Below are positions 1 through 10,300 of a DNA stretch of 64,000 bases, one piece after another. Position 1 is the first letter of the stretch, and every line of letters starts with the position of its first letter. The position numbers and the translations under genes were made by a program. The DNA is from Halioxenophilus aromaticivorans (lineage in GTDB: Bacteria > Pseudomonadota > Gammaproteobacteria > Pseudomonadales > Cellvibrionaceae). The notes beneath the pieces were generated by a model. That model saw only the letters and a program-made list of their open reading frames with translations, did not search any database and was not told where the DNA came from. Where the stretch lies: assembly GCF_042850945.1 (NCBI RefSeq), contig NZ_AP031496.1, positions 4,464,001 to 4,528,000 of the forward strand, given 5' to 3'.

Positions 1-33
1 CCTGCATTTAACAAAAAGAGCCCGCCAAATTGA

Positions 34-633
34 TTATGGCCGGGTAAAGGCTCGCCTGGCACTGTCGACGGCGCCGCGAATTGAGCACTCAGGCAAATGG
101 TCGTTAACCAGCCCCATCGCCTGCATAAAAGAATATACCGTGGTAGGGCCGACAAATTTCCAGCCACGCTTTTTCAAATCTTTGGAAATTTTTTCAGACA
201 CCGCTGAACTGGAAACCATCTCCGGCTGAGCCAGCTCTTCTGGCTCAAACTGCCAAAAATAGTGCGCTAGCGAACCGGCCTCTTTCTGCAGCTCGATTGC
301 TCGCTTAGCGTTGTTGATCACTGCCTCAATTTTACCGCGGTGGCGGACGATACCGGGATCGTCGAGTAATCGCGCCACATCCTTGTCGATAAACTTGGCC
401 ACCTTGCTGATTTCAAAGTGCTTGAACGCAACCCTGAAATTATCCCGTTTGTTTAAGATAGTGCGCCAGCTTAGCCCAGATTGAAAACTCTCAAGGCAGA
501 GCTTTTCAAATAGGCGGGTGTCATCATCTACCGGGAACCCCCACTCGGTATCGTGGTAGCCGAAAAACTCCTCGGCGATGCCACACCAGCCACAACGGGG
601 TTGACCATCGGGGCCTGTTACGGTTGCTTGCAT
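34..633 (-). CDS. tag: DNA-3-methyladenine glycosylase I
   Basis: Base-excision repair enzyme that removes 3-methyladenine from alkylated DNA in the cytoplasm. The 199-residue protein has the usual Tag length and layout: an N-terminal RCGWCG segment, the HDTEWGFP motif, the FQSGLSW helix region and a C-terminal HLPEC. The His/Cys residues at the two ends match the zinc-binding residues known for the family. The ATG at 633 is preceded by a good AAAGGAG ribosome site. The gene stands alone beside an unrelated MFS gene, 24 bases from that gene's stop. Family assignment is secure. Confidence 0.95.
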   Translation of the reverse strand: MQATVTGPDGQPRCGWCGIAEEFFGYHDTEWGFPVDDDTRLFEKLCLESFQSGLSWRTILNKRDNFRVAFKHFEISKVAKFIDKDVARLLDDPGIVRHRGKIEAVINNAKRAIELQKEAGSLAHYFWQFEPEELAQPEMVSSSAVSEKISKDLKKRGWKFVGPTTVYSFMQAMGLVNDHLPECSIRGAVDSARRAFTRP

Positions 634-657
634 CAGCTTTGCTCCTTTATTAAGCCG

Positions 658-1968
658 TTACACCTCGGGTAATCGGGTGGCCAAGGCCGCTGCAGCAAGC
701 GCCATTAGGGCGAACAGAATCAGCGCCCAAAATACCGATTGATTGGCCAACACAGCGGTCAAAACGCCCACGACTAGTAACAGTACACCAATGAGGGTGT
801 TACCAACAGCGACGTAATCGGTCCTTTTCTGCCCTCCGGCCAAGTCCAAGACATAGGTTTTGCGCCCTACTCGAACGCCTTCGTGCACAATTGATAGACA
901 GAAATAAAGCCCTAAAATAACGCTCAGCGCGGAGAGAGACAGCCACTCAAACAGCGCGGCAACCGCGCACAACACGGCAATCATCAAGGCCGTGGCAATG
1001 AGCACCTTGCGGCTACTGCTGTCGGAGAACCGCCCCCAAACCACACCACTGATCATACTGGCTAGGCCACCCACCAAAACGAACATACCCAGCCCGGCCA
1101 AGCCTTGGTCCTCGCCACTGGACTGCGCAATTAAGATAAAAAACGGCGCGCTGAGCCCAGAACACATCATTAACGCCCGCACGCTGATGAATAATCTAAA
1201 GTCGCTATCAGTGAGTAAAATACTGGCACTTTGCAAGGCGGCTTTAAGGGCATTGCCCCCTCCGTCCACCGCACCGGAGTATTCATTGACAAAGCCAAAG
1301 CACACCGCAGTAATGAAAGAAAAACAGGCCGCCGCAATTAATAGTGGGGCTAGGTTTTGCCACTGTTCGGTGAGCTGCAACGCCAGGGCAATGCCAAATA
1401 AAAGCGTTATTACTCCGGCAGCGCTGGCGCTGTAGCCGTTCAGTGAACCGCGCCGGGTTTTGGGAATGGTCTTGCCGATAACGTCCTTGGAGGCAACCGA
1501 GGAAAACCCGCGGGACAAACTGACAAACACCAGCACCGCCAATACCCCCCAGCCTGCCTGCGCGCCCTCCATATGCGTCGCCACCCAGGCCATGGCAATT
1601 AACCCCAAGCCCTGCCCGGTGTAACCAATCACCAAAAACCATTTGCGCTTGGGCCACTTGCGCATTACCCCGGCGATGGCCAGTTGAGGTAATAGAGATC
1701 CCGATTCCCGTATCGGCACTAATAGCCCACTGAAAAAAGCCGGCACACCAGCACTGGCAAACAGCCAAGGAATCACCAACTTAGCGCTGGAACAGGTATC
1801 CGCCAACTTATTGATAAATTGTGCTAACAAGATCAATAGAAAGTTGCCTGGCACCACACGGCAGGCGGCGTCTCCGATATCTTTACAAACGCGACTGTCT
1901 TCTTCATCCACCAAAAATTCATACACGCGGCCAAACCGTTGTGATTCGCTCATTTTAGACACACCCAA
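658..1968 (-). CDS. MFS transporter
   Basis: Predicted inner-membrane major facilitator superfamily permease of about 430 residues with roughly 12 hydrophobic segments. The mid-protein segment SVASKDVIGKTIPKTRRGSL resembles the cytoplasmic loop between the two six-helix halves. The substrate cannot be told from sequence. Start choice: a TTG at 1968 has an AAGGA site 7 bases upstream; an in-frame ATG at 1953 (MSESQRFG) is the alternative with a weaker site. The gene diverges from the GGDEF gene, with about 450 bases between them. Confidence 0.8.
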   Translation of the reverse strand: MGVSKMSESQRFGRVYEFLVDEEDSRVCKDIGDAACRVVPGNFLLILLAQFINKLADTCSSAKLVIPWLFASAGVPAFFSGLLVPIRESGSLLPQLAIAGVMRKWPKRKWFLVIGYTGQGLGLIAMAWVATHMEGAQAGWGVLAVLVFVSLSRGFSSVASKDVIGKTIPKTRRGSLNGYSASAAGVITLLFGIALALQLTEQWQNLAPLLIAAACFSFITAVCFGFVNEYSGAVDGGGNALKAALQSASILLTDSDFRLFISVRALMMCSGLSAPFFILIAQSSGEDQGLAGLGMFVLVGGLASMISGVVWGRFSDSSSRKVLIATALMIAVLCAVAALFEWLSLSALSVILGLYFCLSIVHEGVRVGRKTYVLDLAGGQKRTDYVAVGNTLIGVLLLVVGVLTAVLANQSVFWALILFALMALAAAALATRLPEV

Positions 1969-2425
1969 TTAATAATCCTTATCCCAGGCAACAAGCCTAT
2001 CGCCAAAAGCTCGTCAATAACCCGAAATGCAAATATACGTTAATTTCCGCGACAACCCATCGTTTGCAGACCAAAAACTCCATTAAAAATAGAATTATCA
2101 TTAAAAAACGATATCAAGTTACCGGTTTTTCACCTCGATACCGTTTTACAATACAAGCTATAGGATGATAGTGATTGAACTTTATCCTTCTCAAATTCAA
2201 TTAACGATGTTATCGAATTGAGTGGTCTGGAATCGGACTAGAGTAGAAATGCCGCCAGGCACGAATCACAGTAATTTAGGAACCACACTGGGTTACGTGA
2301 GGTTCCGAATAGAACGCAGTGGCTAGTAACCCACTGCAAGGTACTCAGTCATTGCAAGCGGCGAAAAGGATGTATCAGTTAGCGAAAGCACAGCAGTTTT
2401 ATAATGGTATATACCGAGGCTGGCC
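1969..2425. other. Intergenic region with structured leader of the GGDEF gene
   Basis: No gene is visible in these 457 bases between divergent genes. The part near the GGDEF gene holds three potential stem-loops on the plus strand: 2197-2221 (TCAAT/ATTGA with inner CGAT/ATCG), 2279-2306 and 2316-2337. The last two have complementary 8-base loops and are listed separately. Confidence 0.6.
2279..2337 (+). promoter_or_regulatory. Two adjacent hairpins with complementary loops (candidate kissing-loop leader RNA)
   Basis: Hairpin 1: GGAACC (2279-2284), A mismatch, CAC (2286-2288), loop TGGGTTAC (2289-2296), GTG, A, GGTTCC (2301-2306). Hairpin 2: GCAGTGG (2316-2322), loop CTAGTAAC (2323-2330), CCACTGC (2331-2337), a perfect 7-bp stem. 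Loop 1 GTTAC (2292-2296) pairs exactly with loop 2 GTAAC (2326-2330). The pair ends 88 bases before the GGDEF start. It does not match the c-di-GMP riboswitch consensus as I remember it. A structured regulatory leader is inference. Confidence 0.4.
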
Positions 2426-3448
2426 GTGCAATTAAGAAAGTGGGCCACCTCAACTGCCAACGCTAACTATGCGCGAGCCATTCATTGGTTAGCATTTGTT
2501 ATCTGCGTTACCTACGCCATCTACCATTGGCTTTGGGATATACCCGCAATAGGCACCCTCGCAGCCATTGCTGGTGTAATCGCCCTGGCCAGCACACTGG
2601 GCAGTTTTCATCGCCAGGCAGCCACCTGGTTATATATCGGTTTTTTCACCGCCCAACTCGGCGCACTAGCATTGACCTCCTACTACTACGGCATGCGCGG
2701 CGTGTTATTGGTTTTCCCCATCGTTAATGCACTATTTTTTATTTTTAATAACACATTCGCCAGTGTTTATTCGGTAGTGTTTATTGGCCTGTGTCTGGGG
2801 GCTGCCTATCAATCTTCTGGCGCAGACATTCTAATACGTTCCATTCCGGCGTTTGCGCTGTGTTTGTTATTTTCCGCCGCTTACACGCAAAGCCTTAATT
2901 CACACAATGAAAGGCTGTATTTTGTAGCCAACCACGACGCATTAACCAAAATTCATAATCGGCGCGGATTTCTTGCTTGGTTTTCTCGCACATTGAAACA
3001 AGCGCAAAAAAACAGAGAAGAAATTGCTCTGTTCTTTTTTGATTTAGATAAATTTAAACAGGTTAATGATCAATACGGCCACGAGGTTGGCGATCGGGTT
3101 TTGGTGTCTTTTAGCAAGCGGTTAATTGCTGCCTTGCGATCCAGCGAGATCATCACCGAAAGTGGCTCAATACAAAATATCGGCCGGTTATCTGGCGATG
3201 AATTTGTCTTCGCCCTGGTGGGAGCCGATAACACGTCCAATGTAGAAGCCATTGCCGCGCGCATGCTGGCGGCGCTGGATGAACCCATCGTGGTCGGCGA
3301 GGCCACCATCAAGTTATCCGCCAGTATTGGCGTTAGCTTTGCCTCGGACAACGGCTACGCCATTGAGCAACTGCTCAACGAAGCCGACCAGCAGATGTAC
3401 CGCGCCAAACGGCAGAAGCTGACCTCTTCGGGTATGGCTGCTACCTAG
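2426..3448 (+). CDS. Membrane GGDEF-domain protein (putative diguanylate cyclase)
   Basis: Likely makes cyclic di-GMP from GTP at the inner membrane. Residues 1-155 hold about six hydrophobic helices with no recognised sensor fold. Residues 170-335 are a GGDEF domain with FFFDLDKFKQVNDQYGH (about 203-219) and the signature SGDEF at 256-260. Ser at the first position is tolerated in active cyclases. No RxxD inhibitory site is visible in the stretch just before SGDEF, so product feedback through the I-site is probably absent. GTG start with GAGG six bases upstream. Transcribed singly, after a leader with several stem-loops. Confidence 0.88.
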   Translation: MQLRKWATSTANANYARAIHWLAFVICVTYAIYHWLWDIPAIGTLAAIAGVIALASTLGSFHRQAATWLYIGFFTAQLGALALTSYYYGMRGVLLVFPIVNALFFIFNNTFASVYSVVFIGLCLGAAYQSSGADILIRSIPAFALCLLFSAAYTQSLNSHNERLYFVANHDALTKIHNRRGFLAWFSRTLKQAQKNREEIALFFFDLDKFKQVNDQYGHEVGDRVLVSFSKRLIAALRSSEIITESGSIQNIGRLSGDEFVFALVGADNTSNVEAIAARMLAALDEPIVVGEATIKLSASIGVSFASDNGYAIEQLLNEADQQMYRAKRQKLTSSGMAAT

Positions 3449-3543
3449 CTCTTCACATGCACTTATACTCATAAATCCTTAACCAGAACTGCCATGAGGC
3501 AATACTGCGTAAATGAATCTTTTGTGGCGATTCTAATTTCCCC

Positions 3544-3571
3544 TTGCGTGAGCAACAAAAGTCGTTACAAT
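3544..3571 (+). promoter_or_regulatory. Candidate sigma-70 promoter of the polyamine genes
   Basis: TTGCGT (3544-3549) and TACAAT (3566-3571) are separated by 16 bases and lie about 125 bases upstream of speD. This is a good -35/-10 match by eye; no transcription start is known. Confidence 0.4.
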
Positions 3572-3697
3572 CGCGGCTCCTTTAACCACTGAACCTATTT
3601 TATGCGAGTCCAATAAAGCACCATCGTGGCATCAGAATGATCGCCTAGGCGGTGGTGAGTGACAGACAAAACCACTGTTCCCCGGAGGATTGCCTTG

Positions 3698-4180
3698 ATG
3701 CGAAGTGCTGTTGACGCCCTCGTACCAACCGCTTTTAGCGGATCGCCAAACGGCGTTGAACCCATCTCATCCCGTCAGGTGACCAGCGTCACCCAGAGTC
3801 AAGACGACAAAGACCATTTCATTACTCGAGAAGGTGTGACCTTTGCCGGCTCACATTTAATCATTGATCTGTGGGGCGCCAAGCACCTGGACGACATGGA
3901 ACGCATGGAAACCGCCATGCGCCGCTGTGTTGAAGTGTGCGGCGCCACCTTGTTGCACATCCACTTGCATCACTTTGCTCCAGATGGTATTTCCGGCGTG
4001 GCTGTACTGGCTGAGTCCCATATCAGCGTACACACCTGGCCGGAACGTGAATACGCCGCTTTTGATGTCTTTATGTGTGGTGATGCCAAGCCCGAGCTGG
4101 CCATCATTGAGCTGAAACGTGCCTTCTTGCCCAGCCGAATTGAGGTTGGCGAGCACCTACGCGGGGTGCTAAGAGACTAA
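3698..4180 (+). CDS. speD: S-adenosylmethionine decarboxylase proenzyme
   Basis: Pyruvoyl enzyme that decarboxylates S-adenosylmethionine to supply aminopropyl groups for spermidine. The self-cleavage site is visible as AESHISVHTWPE; cleavage before the Ser gives the beta chain and the pyruvoyl-carrying alpha chain. The prokaryotic short form is usually 120-140 residues. I chose ATG 3698 (160 residues) because GGAGG sits nine bases upstream; the frame stays open to GTG 3659 (173 residues). The first ~40 residues before FITREGVTF are a non-conserved extension. The stop overlaps the speE start (TAATG), so the two are translationally coupled. Confidence 0.93.
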   Translation: MRSAVDALVPTAFSGSPNGVEPISSRQVTSVTQSQDDKDHFITREGVTFAGSHLIIDLWGAKHLDDMERMETAMRRCVEVCGATLLHIHLHHFAPDGISGVAVLAESHISVHTWPEREYAAFDVFMCGDAKPELAIIELKRAFLPSRIEVGEHLRGVLRD

Positions 4181-5025
4181 TGAAACGCTACAACGAGACC
4201 CTCTACGATGCCTGGGGACAGTCTTTCGCCATGGACGAGATTCTGTTTGAAGCCCACACCGACCATCAACACTTGGTGATTTTTAAAAACGCCATGTGGG
4301 GCCGGGTCATGGCACTGGACGGAATCATTCAAACCACCGAAGGCGACGAGTTTATCTATCATGAGTCGCTCACCCACGTACCGCTGTTTGCACATGGCAA
4401 TGCGCGCAAGGTACTGATCATCGGTGGTGGTGACGGCGGTATGCTGCGAGAAGTGTGTAAACACCAAAACGTGGAAGAAGTGGTGATGGTGGAAATTGAC
4501 GAAGCCGTGGTAGACATGAGCCGAACTCACCTACCCAATCACAATGCTGGTGCTTTCGATGACCCACGCTTTCGCTTAGAAATTAACGACGGTGCCAAGT
4601 TTGTTCGAGAGACCAACGAAACCTTCGATGTGATTATCTCCGACAGCACTGACCCCATTGGCCCCGGTGAGGTACTGTTTACTCAGGACTTCTACGGTGC
4701 CTGTAAAAAAGCTCTGAACCCAGGCGGCGTATTGGTAACTCAAAACGGCGTACCCTTTGCGCAACCCGAGGAGTTAACCAATACCTACCGTCGTCAACAG
4801 GCCCATTTCCAGGATCACACCTTTTACAGCGCTGCGGTACCCACCTACGTAGGCGGTGTAATGGCGTTCGCCTGGGCCACCGATGACGAAGCCTTGCGTA
4901 AATTGGATTTGGAGACACTAAAGCAGCGCTACCAAGCCAGTGGCATAGCCACCCGCTACTACACCCCGGAAGTGCACCAGGGCGCCTTCGCGCTGCCCGG
5001 CTTTGTGGCCAACTTACTTAAGTAG
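4180..5025 (+). CDS. speE: Spermidine synthase (polyamine aminopropyltransferase)
   Basis: Transfers the aminopropyl group of decarboxylated S-adenosylmethionine to putrescine to make spermidine in the cytosol. The 281-residue length is normal. The Rossmann motif IIGGGDGGMLREV (about 80-93) and the catalytic-loop region ISDSTDPIGPGE are present. It begins inside the speD stop codon and its end overlaps the likely start of the downstream decarboxylase. The three genes therefore form one unit covering putrescine formation, SAM decarboxylation and spermidine synthesis. Confidence 0.95.
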   Translation: MKRYNETLYDAWGQSFAMDEILFEAHTDHQHLVIFKNAMWGRVMALDGIIQTTEGDEFIYHESLTHVPLFAHGNARKVLIIGGGDGGMLREVCKHQNVEEVVMVEIDEAVVDMSRTHLPNHNAGAFDDPRFRLEINDGAKFVRETNETFDVIISDSTDPIGPGEVLFTQDFYGACKKALNPGGVLVTQNGVPFAQPEELTNTYRRQQAHFQDHTFYSAAVPTYVGGVMAFAWATDDEALRKLDLETLKQRYQASGIATRYYTPEVHQGAFALPGFVANLLK

Positions 5026-6199
5026 CCACCAGTCACCTTTGGCCAGCATTCAGACACCACCCCCGGTTGCAATAAAGCAAGCAGCCGATGCCGTGTTCTA
5101 TCGCACCTTGGTGCAGGAGCACGGCTCCCCCCTGCTGGTGTTAAATGCCAATGTAATCAACAACCAGTACCGGGCACTCACCGCAGCCCTGCCCGGCGTT
5201 GCACTCTATTTTGCGATTAAAGCCAACCCTTACCCAGGTGTTATTCAAACCCTGGCGGATATCGGCTGTAATTTCGACATTGCCACCTCCGGCGAAATCA
5301 AACTCCTGCAAGCGGCCAAGGTTGAGTCCACTCGCTGCATTCATACCCATCCCATCAAACGCGACCAAGACATTCGCGATGCCCTGCGCTTTGGCTGCAC
5401 CACTTTCGTGGTGGATAATCTGCAAGAAATCGAAAAGTTTATTCCCTACCGGGCGCGTGTGGGCTTGTTATTGCGGGTAAGCTTCCCCAACCCGGCATCG
5501 CCGGTGGATTTGTCGAAAAAATTCGGCTGCACTCCAAACCAAGTGGATGAGCTGGTGCAAAGATCCCAGCAACATGGTCTGCACATAAAGGGGCTGTCTT
5601 TTCATGCCGGGTCTCAATGTTTGAGCCCCCATAACCACTTATTGGCCATAGAAAGCTGCGCACAATTAATGGCCGACCACAATCAACGCTACGAGCGTCC
5701 CATGTCGATTCTCGATATCGGTGGCGGCTTTCCGGTAAACTACGATGTCAATGCGCCCGCTATTGATGAATTCTGCCGACCACTACGCAAAGCCCTGGCG
5801 CAGCTGCCTCCCCACTTCTCGGTATTGGCAGAGCCCGGCCGCTACTTAGTAGCCGAGGCCGGCACGGCGATATGCTCCATTATTGGCCAAGCACCACGCA
5901 GCAATGGCCAGTGGTACTATCTGGACAATGGTGTTTACGACCTGTTCAGCGGTCGAATCTACGACCACGCTGCCTACCCCATTACGGTGTTCAGCGGCTG
6001 CTCAGAACGCCAAAGCGCGACCTTGGCCGGCCCCACCTGTGACAGCATCGACGTAATCGCCGAAGATATCGCCCTGCCACCCTTGGCCATCGGCGATATT
6101 GTGGTAGGCACCATGATGGGGGCTTACACCAACGCCTCCGCCACCGACTTTAATTTATTCCCCCGCGCCAAAGTTATCTGTACAAATATCCCCGCATAA
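5003..6199 (+). CDS. Ornithine/diamino acid decarboxylase, fold III PLP enzyme
   Basis: Group IV PLP decarboxylase (alanine racemase fold), most likely forming putrescine from ornithine. The PLP lysine lies in YFAIKANP (about residue 73), the phosphate-binding glycines in LDIGGGFP, and the active-site Cys-Asp in GPTCDSID. Length is close to eukaryotic-type ornithine decarboxylases. Bifunctional lysine/ornithine enzymes share these motifs, so lysine as substrate remains possible. The start is uncertain: no ATG opens the frame. TTG 5003 overlaps speE by 23 bases and TTG 5039 is an alternative. The position after speD-speE strongly suggests putrescine supply for SpeE. Confidence 0.88.
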   Translation: MWPTYLSSHQSPLASIQTPPPVAIKQAADAVFYRTLVQEHGSPLLVLNANVINNQYRALTAALPGVALYFAIKANPYPGVIQTLADIGCNFDIATSGEIKLLQAAKVESTRCIHTHPIKRDQDIRDALRFGCTTFVVDNLQEIEKFIPYRARVGLLLRVSFPNPASPVDLSKKFGCTPNQVDELVQRSQQHGLHIKGLSFHAGSQCLSPHNHLLAIESCAQLMADHNQRYERPMSILDIGGGFPVNYDVNAPAIDEFCRPLRKALAQLPPHFSVLAEPGRYLVAEAGTAICSIIGQAPRSNGQWYYLDNGVYDLFSGRIYDHAAYPITVFSGCSERQSATLAGPTCDSIDVIAEDIALPPLAIGDIVVGTMMGAYTNASATDFNLFPRAKVICTNIPA

Positions 6200-6375
6200 T
6201 TTGCATTTGCGAACAATAAAAATCTCCGTTTGCTGTGTTGGGCTTGGCTTGTTTAAAATCAAAGAGAGCGTCCACTATTTAGCCTATAACGCGGGAAGAA
6301 GTTAAGCCTTCCCAGCCGTTGCAGCACACCGATAAAGGTACGCGCATAACAAACAAAACAACGGAGAGAAACACC

Positions 6376-7179
6376 ATGGCATTTGAGCGGAATATTATCG
6401 TCGCAGTTGACCCCACAAAAGATCATCAACCGGCATTGGAGCTGTCCGCCAATGTGATGTCTATTAAAATTCAAGACTATGACCCAACCATGTGCTTACT
6501 GGTAGGCATCGACCCCGCCAGCGACAACACCCGTCCAGATAACCCTAAGGTTTACCGAGACAGCGGCTATTTTCAGCAGATTATTCAACGCCTCAATGAT
6601 GCCAACTTAAAATCAAAGGTAAGGATTTCCTGGACCAAAGACTGGGCCGACAGCCTGATTTATAACGCCCAGGAATTCGAAGCCAACTCGATTATGGTCT
6701 CTAACCCCGGGGTCGAGGGAAATCGCGAATTTAGCGATGAATTTTGGTATCTTTTACGCAACTCACCGGTGCCCGTTGGCCTCATCAGTAACGCCGATGC
6801 CCCCAACTGCCGAAACATCTTATTGGCCATTGATTTTCGTGATGAGAACCTCACAGAGCTTAACAAACGTATGCTCAATATGGGCCGCGTAATGGCTAAG
6901 GTGTACAACAGCGAATTACACATCGCCCACGCCTACGCCAATTCCATGCAGTACCCGGATCGAGGCCGACTGGGCAAGGCTTTGGACATTCCCAACGAGA
7001 ATATCCACCTCGCCGAGGGCACGCCGGAAGAGGCCCTGCGCACCATCTCGGCGGAACTAAACCCGGACGCTATCATCCTTGGTGCCAGCCGCCGGACCGG
7101 ATTGCGATCTGCCCTTCAAGGCCGAAAATTGTCTAAAATACTGCGCAATATGAAGCACAATATGTACATTGTTGTGTAA
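6376..7179 (+). CDS. Tandem universal stress protein
   Basis: Cytoplasmic protein of 267 residues with two UspA-like halves, as in UspE. The first half opens with NIIVAVDPTKDHQPALELS. The second opens with RNILLAIDFRDENLTELNKR and ends with the nucleotide-loop-like IILGASRRTGLRSALQGR. ATG 6376 is chosen because GGAGAG lies just upstream; the frame extends to 6319 without a better site. It is a single gene followed by a perfect 12-bp stem-loop. The role is stress survival by family analogy; no specific ligand can be deduced. Confidence 0.87.
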   Translation: MAFERNIIVAVDPTKDHQPALELSANVMSIKIQDYDPTMCLLVGIDPASDNTRPDNPKVYRDSGYFQQIIQRLNDANLKSKVRISWTKDWADSLIYNAQEFEANSIMVSNPGVEGNREFSDEFWYLLRNSPVPVGLISNADAPNCRNILLAIDFRDENLTELNKRMLNMGRVMAKVYNSELHIAHAYANSMQYPDRGRLGKALDIPNENIHLAEGTPEEALRTISAELNPDAIILGASRRTGLRSALQGRKLSKILRNMKHNMYIVV

Positions 7180-7192
7180 CCACACTCCTTCC

Positions 7193-7226
7193 GATCCTGA
7201 AACGGCACCTTTGTCGTTTCAGGATC
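7193..7226 (+). terminator. Stem-loop after the universal stress gene
   Basis: A perfect 12-bp stem, GATCCTGAAACG (7193-7204) with CGTTTCAGGATC (7215-7226), and a 10-base loop, 13 bases after the stop. No T-run follows, so it may be an mRNA-end stabiliser or a weak terminator. Confidence 0.5.
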
Positions 7227-7364
7227 AATTGCTAACAACGCCTGCTTCTCGCAACCACTCGACACGCCCGCGGTCTTCCTCAAGCTAAACCCGCAAACGG
7301 TTAAATTCGCCTATAATGCTGAGTCACCAAGCATTACTGCGCTAAAACCATAAAGGCTTGCATT

Positions 7365-10300
7365 GTGACCAGTCAGATCTTTTTACTCTTTGTATTCGGC
7401 TATGGCGGCCTACTGTTTACCATTGCATGGTTGGCCGAGCGTTTTAGCCCGGCGTTGCAAAAAGGCTGGTGGCGGCCGGTGATATACGCCTTGTCCATTG
7501 GTGTCTACTGCAGCTCTTGGACCTTTATGGGTGCGGTGGGCACGGCCATCAACAACGGCTGGCTGTTTTTACCGATTTACCTGGGGCCAATTTTATTGTT
7601 CGTCTTTGGCTGGCAGTTAGTGCGACGCTTACTGGTGGTTGCCAGACGTAACCGGGTCACCTCCATCGCCGATTTTATTGGCTCGCGTTACGGAAAAAAT
7701 CAGTGGCTGGCGGCAGCAGTAACACTGGTTATGATCATTGGCGCCCTGCCTTACATTGCGCTGCAACTGCGAGCCGTAGCCATCGCTTGGTCCACCATCC
7801 ACTTTGACCTCAACGACCAACAACTCGGTGAATATTCCAGTTTCATTGTGGCCGTGGTTATGGCTTGGTTCACCATGCTGTTCGGCACCGGCTTGGCCAA
7901 TCAATCCAAGGGCCTAAAAGGCGTTATTACTGCGGTAGCAACAGAATCTTTAGTAAAACTGGTGGCATTTTGTGTGGTAGCTGCACTGGCCTGGCAACTA
8001 TTGCACAGCTCCACCGCAGAATTAGCAGGCCATTTTAAAAACTTTTCCGACACCCTTCCCGGCTTCACTACCCAACAATTTTTCACCCCGGCATTTATTA
8101 CCCAAACCCTAGTGGGCGCCTGTGCATTTCTGTGTTTACCCCGCCAGTTTCACGTGATGGCCGTAGAATATCACCATAGCAGTGATCTGCGTTTTGCTCG
8201 CAAACTGGTACCACTGTACCTGGGTTTATTTGCAGTTTTAGTTTTACCCATTGCCCTGGCTGCCGCCAGTTTTTTAAATGGCTTAGGGTTTCCGGCCGAT
8301 AGCTACGTGCTTATTTTACCGCAGTGGGCTGGCTCGCCTTGGATATTAGCGTTTACCTTTTTGGGTGCGCTGTCTGCGGCTACTGGCATGGTAGTGGTGG
8401 CCACCGTTGCGCTATCGATTATGGTGTCCAATGAACTAATTGTTCCAGCCTGGTTGTGGAGCAGCTCTAAAAGCATTTTAAAACCGCGTAATCTTGGACG
8501 GGCGTTGCAATTTATGCGGCGCATGGCCATTTTTATTATTTTGCTGCTGGCGTGGTTATTAGAGCAAAGCGTTTCCAGTTCCCGCGCACTTGCGTCGCTG
8601 GGATTAATTTCTTTCGCCGCGGTGTCGCTGGTTACGCCGGCCTTGGTGGGCGGCTTGTTTTGGTACCGAGCCAGCGCCAAAGCCGTTTTGATAGGCCTGG
8701 GTGCCGGCATGCTGTTGTGGGCCTATTGTCTTTTATTGCCCAATATTTTAACCGCGCAACACCCACTGGTGCTCGATGGCCCACTGAGTATCGGCTGGTT
8801 GTCGCCGCAAAATCTTTTCGGCCTTGGCTTTCTCGACCCACTCAGCCACGGCGTCTTGTGGAGCATGGGGCTCAATACACTGCTCTATGTTTGGCTGTCC
8901 TATCGCTCTAACCTCAGTATGTTGGAACAACGCCAGGCCGATATGTTTACTCGGCTGAAGGGCATTCGCCTGGGCCTGGGACGCAACCTAGAGCCCTCGG
9001 ACATTGAAGTGCAACAACTGCACAGCTTGGCGGAGCCTTTATTGGGTGTGGAACGCTCTACAGAGTTGTGGCAACAACTGGAAAACCAAATGGGCCATCG
9101 GTTACTGCCCCACGATAAAGCCCCTCGCTTTGTGGTGCAAACCGTAGAATCCAACCTAGCATCGGTGATGGGCGCTATCTCTGCCCACCGCGCCTTGGGC
9201 TTATTGGCTCGCCAACAACCGCTGCACATTGAAGATTTGGTTTCCTTGGTGAGCGGCAGCTCGCGCCACATGCAATTTAGCCAATCGCTGCTGCAAACCA
9301 CACTCGAGAATATTCCCCAGGGCATTGCCGTGGTGGATGAGCAATTGCGTTTGGTGGCCTGGAATCAAAAGTACCAAGAGCTCTTCAATTACCCCAAACG
9401 GCTACTGTATATCGGCTGTAAAATTGAGTCGATTTACCGATTCAATGCCGAACGCGGCTTTTTAAATTTACGCGGCGAGTCGCCAGAAGTAGTGATTAAC
9501 CGCAGATTAGCCAGCCTGCGCAGCGAACAACCCTATAATTTAACCCGGATATTACCCGGTGGTTCGGTACTGGAAATTCGCGGCACCCCGCTCAGCACCG
9601 GCGGCTACGTGACCACCTACACCGACATCAGTGATCACCACCGCGTACTAGCACAGCTAGAAGAATCTAAGCAGCACCTGGAAGAGCGCGTGGCCAGCCG
9701 CACCGAGGCGCTGACCAAGCTCAACGAGACGCTGCAGAAAGAAAACCGCCTTCGGGCGAAAGTGGAAGAGGAGTTGCAAACGGTGCACGACAGCCGCAGT
9801 CGATTTATCGCCGCCGCCAGCCACGATTTATTGCAGCCGGTAAATGCCGCGCGCTTGTTTGTCACTTCCTCCGCGGAAAAATTGGCAAAATTACCCGCGC
9901 AAAATGATCCATCGCTGATTAACGACATTGAATACCTAGACTCTGCCCTGGCCGCTACCGAAGAGCTGATCAACAGCCTGCGAGAAATCTCGCGGCTCAG
10001 CTCTGGCCGTGAGCAAGCCCAACGCTGCCATTTTAATGTGGCTCAAATCCTTGAACCGCAAGCGCAGGAAGCAGAAGCCCTGGCCACGGAGTCCGGGCTT
10101 GAATTTCACTGGGTTGCCGCCGACGTTTGGCTTTATTCAGATCCGCAGATGTTGCGCCGAGTGGTACAAAACTTTATCAGCAACGCTTTGCGCTACACCC
10201 AAACCGGTAAAGTATTACTGGGCTGCCGCCGCAGGAACGATTGCCTAGTCATAGAAGTGTGGGACACAGGCCCCGGAATCGACCCAAAGGACCGCGCCCG

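Noticed and set aside
2190..2425. Known c-di-GMP (GEMM) riboswitch before the GGDEF gene
   Set aside because: The conserved core of GEMM-I as I recall it is not present; only generic hairpins with complementary loops are seen.
4790..4806. Second copy of the MITE terminus (GTCAACAGGCCC)
   Set aside because: A 12-base match inside conserved speE coding sequence with no partner repeat; coincidence.
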